Positions 5,970-7,923 of a stretch of DNA of 7,923 bases are shown here, piece after piece. A program made the position numbers and the translations under genes. Positions within the stretch are counted from its first letter, which is position 1. Every line of letters starts with the position of its first letter. Source of the stretch: Bacillota bacterium. Lineage in GTDB: Bacteria; Bacillota; Clostridia; Peptostreptococcales; Anaerovoracaceae. A model generated the notes under the pieces. It saw only the letters and a list, made by a program, of their open reading frames with translations, was not told the origin of the DNA and made no database searches. The stretch spans positions 1 through 7,923 of the forward strand of contig JAFWDF010000033.1 of assembly GCA_017534025.1 (NCBI GenBank), written 5' to 3'.

Positions 5970-6383
5970 TTAAACCTGCAGATTCGGGCCGCTGTCTTTC
6001 TGCTCCGCGCGCCATTTCTTATACTTCTCAATATCGCCGCTGCAGAGCTTCAGTGCCAGCACCATGATGGCCAGGTCGTCCAACTGGCCGGCTACCGGAA
6101 TCGAATCCGGAATCAGATCCCGGCCCTTCAGCAGATACATCAGTGCGCCCAGCAGTGAAGCAATCGCCGTAACCGGCAGCGCATCATATTTCTTGTTGAG
6201 TACATCGCGGAGCATGGCAATCACGGTCTTCACGTCGTCCATGATTTTGTCCAGTTTAGGAAAATCCCCCAGCTTGTTTTCGATTTCATTCAGGAAGCCT
6301 CTGGTTTTTTCCTCGTCTTTAAACATATCTTCCGCTTTTTTCGCGGATTCGCCCAGTGCGGATTTTACAGCTTCATCTGTCAT
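5970..6383 (-). CDS. YkvA family protein (DUF1232)
   Basis: The product is 137 residues. The N-terminal half (about 1-65) is charged and probably helical, with MTDEAVKSALGESAKKAEDM. The C-terminal half carries the DUF1232 core, with LLGALMYLLKGRDLIPDSIP followed by VAGQLDDLAIMVLALKL, matching the family pattern of a Tyr, then DLIPD, then a Gly and a DDL about ten residues on. Family members are small proteins with one or two membrane-associated helices and no established biochemical function. The start at 6383 is preferred over an ATG at 6464: AGGAGG (6393-6398) sits nine bases ahead, and the extended -10 promoter at 6436-6444 lies inside the longer reading. A terminator-like hairpin follows the gene at 5902-5843. 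Confidence 0.88.
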   Translation of the reverse strand: MTDEAVKSALGESAKKAEDMFKDEEKTRGFLNEIENKLGDFPKLDKIMDDVKTVIAMLRDVLNKKYDALPVTAIASLLGALMYLLKGRDLIPDSIPVAGQLDDLAIMVLALKLCSGDIEKYKKWRAEQKDSGPNLQV

Positions 6384-6407
6384 GGTTCCAACCCTCCTGT
6401 TGAATAG

Positions 6408-6428
6408 TTGATACGATATCATTATCAA
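6408..6428. promoter_or_regulatory. Dyad at the predicted transcription start of the YkvA gene (candidate operator)
   Basis: A 21-base sequence with 6-bp inverted arms, TTGATA and TATCAA, lies just downstream of the -10 box and covers the predicted start of transcription near 6429. A bound repressor there would block initiation. The inner part TGATAATGAT resembles one half of a Fur box, but the other half does not match. Confidence 0.35.
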
Positions 6429-6435
6429 TATACAT

Positions 6436-6444
6436 ATTATATCA
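6436..6444 (-). promoter_or_regulatory. Extended -10 promoter of the YkvA gene
   Basis: The minus strand reads TGATATAAT: a perfect TATAAT (6436-6441) with the TG dinucleotide one base upstream, which is the extended -10 form. No good -35 box is seen at 16-18 bases, consistent with this promoter class. It begins just 33 bases after the stop of the small dehydrogenase-like ORF. Confidence 0.75.
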
Positions 6445-6476
6445 CAGCAAAGGAACCGGCGCATGATATTTCGTGC

Positions 6477-6608
6477 CTAAATCTTATTCACCGCGTTGCC
6501 CTTCACATCCATGAACGCTTCACGGACGGCCTCCGAAATCGTCGGGTGCGGGTGGATGGTGTTAATGATACTGTTGACGGGCAGGCGCATCGCTTCTTTC
6601 ATATCCAT
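6477..6608 (-). pseudogene. 43-codon ORF equal to the C-terminus of dihydrolipoamide dehydrogenase (remnant or microprotein)
   Basis: The translation is MDMKEAMRLP, VNSIINTIHP, HPTISEAVRE, AFMDVKGNAVNKI. The segment NTIHPHPTISEAVREAFMDV is characteristic of the C-terminal dimerisation domain of dihydrolipoamide dehydrogenase (Lpd, pyruvate or 2-oxoacid dehydrogenase complexes). There the second His of HPHP and the Glu of ISE form the catalytic dyad that serves the partner subunit; both are kept here. Upstream in the same frame there is no further Lpd-like sequence and a stop codon is reached soon, so about nine tenths of the enzyme is missing. Yet the ORF begins with ATG at a suitable AGGAG (6619-6623), ten bases ahead. 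It follows the flavodoxin gene by 70 bases on the same strand. Most likely a deletion remnant; a retained small protein is possible. Confidence 0.72.
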
Positions 6609-6678
6609 GGAAATGTGTCTCCTCTCCCTTTTCGGTCCAGACAGTTCCGTCCGGTACAGTTAGATCCGTCCGGCAAGC

Positions 6679-7089
6679 TTAACCTGTGATTTTCTTCGTA
6701 AACTCAGCCGCTGCCCGCAGATCCTCTTCGTTCGGACGCCCTTTGTGCAGTCCCTTGAATTCTCCCCTGCAGTGGAATTCCCGGTCATCCATCGGGATAC
6801 CGACTTTATCTGCTTCCGCTTTCACTTTTTTATAGGTGGAATTCAGCATCGCCGCCGACCCGAAATTCACGATCCGGCCTACCATCTCCTTGTCGAGCGA
6901 TTTGACGAACTTACGAACCTCCGGATCAATGCTGAACGCATAATAGGAATTCCCCAGAAACAGGATATCCACCGGTTCCGCAATCGGTTCACTCAGCGGC
7001 AGCGCCTCCACACCGGCCGCCTGCGCCACAGCCTCCGCCAGACGCTTTGTATTCCCTGTCTTCGTATAATATCTGACTGCAATTTTCAT
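6679..7089 (-). CDS. Flavodoxin-like FMN-binding protein
   Basis: The product is 136 residues, a single flavodoxin-like domain that should bind FMN and carry electrons in the cytoplasm. Residues 1-20 read MKIAVRYYTKTGNTKRLAEA: a first beta strand, then the phosphate-binding loop TKTGNT, then the first helix. Later elements are DILFLGNSYYAFSIDPEVRKF (about 41-61, second flavin loop), IVNFGSAAM (about 73-81, third strand) and the C-terminal GEFKGLHKGRPNEEDL, which is typical of this flavodoxin subfamily in Clostridia. It is somewhat shorter than classical flavodoxins of 140-170 residues but appears complete. The ribosome binding site is the purine stretch AAGGGG/TAAGGG directly ahead. A strong dyad lies about 100 bases upstream at 7186-7204, suggesting regulated expression. 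The partner enzyme is unknown. Confidence 0.9.
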   Translation of the reverse strand: MKIAVRYYTKTGNTKRLAEAVAQAAGVEALPLSEPIAEPVDILFLGNSYYAFSIDPEVRKFVKSLDKEMVGRIVNFGSAAMLNSTYKKVKAEADKVGIPMDDREFHCRGEFKGLHKGRPNEEDLRAAAEFTKKITG

Positions 7090-7185
7090 GTTCCCTTACC
7101 CCTTTTCTGATTTCTGTTGATTTAAGTGTTAATGATTTTCAGCCGTTTTTTGACTTGCGGGAAATGGCTGACTTCTCTGCAGGAG

Positions 7186-7204
7186 TAGTATCATATAGAT
7201 ACTA
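7186..7204. promoter_or_regulatory. Perfect 7-5-7 inverted repeat, candidate operator of the flavodoxin gene
   Basis: TAGTATC-atata-GATACTA is a perfect dyad of 7-bp arms with a five-base AT spacer, the size and symmetry of a dimeric winged-helix repressor site. It lies 97-115 bases ahead of the flavodoxin start and downstream of the thioesterase terminator. Its form is reminiscent of HxlR/MarR-type redox regulators of Firmicutes, which would suit a flavodoxin. That assignment is inference, and no clear -35/-10 pair was found. Confidence 0.55.
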
Positions 7205-7251
7205 AGGATGTCCGCCTTGTGTACGGCGGCCAGTCCTGTACATTTTGCAAG

Positions 7252-7281
7252 AACTGACCGTCTTTTTATTGACGGTCAGTT
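7252..7281. terminator. Terminator hairpin downstream of the thioesterase gene
   Basis: AACTGACCGTC and GACGGTCAGTT form a perfect 11-bp stem around an eight-base loop. It lies 37 bases after the stop codon of the thioesterase gene (7319). On the minus strand the U tract is weak (TTCTTG). On the plus strand it is followed by TGCTTTATTC. It probably ends the channel-thioesterase transcript. Confidence 0.65.
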
Positions 7282-7318
7282 TGCTTTATTCTATCCGATT
7301 CTCCAGGCGCACCATCCC

Positions 7319-7807
7319 TCACAACTTCGTCGTGTTCTCCGCGAGTGTAGGATTATCATCCGGCGGAAGCAGACGGACGGTATTCGTTGTAGCTGTCGCT
7401 ATGAGCCAGCCCTCCGGATCCAGTACTTCCGCCTGCGCGACTACCACCCGGCGCCCGATGCTGATCACCTTTGCCTTTACGAAGAGATGATCTATATTCT
7501 CACCCACACCCCGGATAAAGTTCACATCGATATCCACCGTGCCGATCGGCTGGCATCCCCCGGCTGCCCAGGAGGCAGGACCGGTCGTATAATCAATATA
7601 ATGGCAGATCAACCCGCCCCAGAGATTGCCGAATATATTTCTCTGCCACGGCTTGAGATTGAACCTGATTGTCAGCAAATAATCTTCCGTAAACTCAATG
7701 AATTCCGCGTCAAATATATCCGCGCCGGCTTTGCTGTTCAGATCCTTCCCCATCTGGTCCAGGTATTCGATCAGCGTTTTTTTGCGTTCTTCAAAACTCA
7801 GTGCCAT
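7319..7807 (-). CDS. Hotdog-fold thioesterase, PaaI/YdiI-like
   Basis: The product is 162 residues and belongs to the hotdog-fold acyl-CoA thioesterase superfamily (4HBT), which hydrolyses acyl-CoA or aryl-CoA thioesters in the cytoplasm. Family landmarks are an N-terminal helix (MALSFEERKKTLIEYLDQMG), the central segment NIFGNLWGGLICHYIDYTTG, which stands where related enzymes have the HGGxxxxLxD active-site helix, then GTVDIDVNFIRGV (the strand before FLRP in relatives), IGRRVVVAQAEVLDPEGWLIA, and TATTNTVRL. The usual His-Gly-Gly is replaced by Trp-Gly-Gly, and the following helix keeps an Asp (HYID). The start at 7807 is preferred over 7855: GGGAGG lies a few bases ahead and the extra 16 residues are only basic filler. 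It follows the channel gene by 34 bases, probably in one transcript. The substrate is unknown. Confidence 0.85.
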   Translation of the reverse strand: MALSFEERKKTLIEYLDQMGKDLNSKAGADIFDAEFIEFTEDYLLTIRFNLKPWQRNIFGNLWGGLICHYIDYTTGPASWAAGGCQPIGTVDIDVNFIRGVGENIDHLFVKAKVISIGRRVVVAQAEVLDPEGWLIATATTNTVRLLPPDDNPTLAENTTKL

Positions 7808-7841
7808 GGTTTTCCTCCCATTATCCTTACGCCCTCTATTT

Positions 7842-7923
7842 TTATTTTTCCTCATTCTTCTCCAGCGCCGTCATATATTCAGCAGTGATGATGCCTGCCG
7901 GCAGAGCCACGATCGCTATGCCG
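7842..7923 (-). CDS. Probable potassium channel / ion transport protein, C-terminal end only (partial)
   Basis: Only the last 26 residues are in the window: GIAIVALPAGIITAEYMTAL then EKNEEK and a TAA stop (7842-7844). The pattern GIxxVALPAGIIxxxxMxxL is typical of the final pore-lining helix (S6) of six-transmembrane, voltage-gated-type potassium channels (Ion_trans family), where small residues and the proline in the helix shape the gate. The selectivity filter and voltage sensor would lie beyond the window. The charged tail ends abruptly, as in short bacterial channels. The gene is followed closely by the thioesterase gene. The assignment rests on a short match and is moderately sure. Confidence 0.65.
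   Translation of the reverse strand, partial: GIAIVALPAGIITAEYMTALEKNEEK

Noticed and set aside
6408..6428. Fur box at the YkvA promoter.
   Set aside because: Only one heptamer (TGATAAT) matches the 7-1-7 consensus; the second half fails, so it is kept only as an unassigned dyad.
6640..6675. Short repeat TCCGTCCGG in two copies downstream of the flavodoxin gene.
   Set aside because: Only nine bases are repeated, with no dyad or conserved context; too short to support a functional claim.
7208..7888. 226-residue plus-strand open frame opposite the thioesterase.
   Set aside because: It is the antisense shadow of a recognisable gene, with arginine/histidine/proline-rich translation and no family motifs.

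Overview
The window looks like a piece of a chromosome from a Gram-positive, mid-GC Firmicute, most likely a gut-type Clostridia relative. The reasons are strong GGAGG-type ribosome binding sites, two secreted proteins with the YYxxAVxWAVxxGITNG/CTRxQxVTFLWR type of S-layer homology (SLH) repeat common in that group, a tRNA gene with an encoded CCA end, and short intergenic regions with classical sigma-A promoters. GC content is a little over half by eye. The genus cannot be named from the sequence. Every supported gene lies on the minus strand, so gene order below follows transcription, from high to low coordinates.

7923-7319: the C-terminal end of a probable voltage-gated-type potassium channel, followed 34 bases later by a hotdog-fold (PaaI/YdiI-like) thioesterase, probably one transcript. 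A hairpin at 7252-7281 closes it. 7250-6477: a small flavodoxin-like gene preceded by a perfect 7-5-7 dyad (7186-7204) that looks like a regulator operator. It is followed by a 43-codon ORF with its own ribosome binding site that equals the last part of dihydrolipoamide dehydrogenase, including the His/Glu dyad. 6444-5970: a YkvA-family (DUF1232) gene with an extended -10 promoter and a dyad at the predicted start of transcription.

5969-2995: a leader holding two RNA hairpins, the second terminator-like and only about a dozen bases ahead of the ribosome binding site, then a 940-residue secreted protein. That protein combines BspA-type leucine-rich repeats, six SLH-like units (three degenerate, three canonical) and a C-terminal C-type lectin-like domain with an EPN sugar/calcium motif. 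It is the most striking gene here. 2994-2717 contains a repeated hairpin element in two direct copies plus an inverted arm. 2716-2556 is a self-contained tRNA-Val(CAC) unit with promoter, gene, encoded CCA and strong terminator.

2407-1193: a second secreted SLH protein, with an unrecognised N-terminal domain of about 200 residues and three C-terminal SLH repeats. Short DNA stretches are shared with the large SLH gene. 1192-985 is a leader with three consecutive hairpins. 984-1 is a sodium:neurotransmitter-symporter (NSS/SNF) family transporter that changes frame near base 372 and runs off the window.

Taken together, the two SLH proteins are probable cell-wall-bound surface proteins, one adhesin-like. 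The flavodoxin, thioesterase, channel and transporter are ordinary housekeeping or accessory functions with no visible shared pathway. No mobile element, phage gene or CRISPR array is visible.
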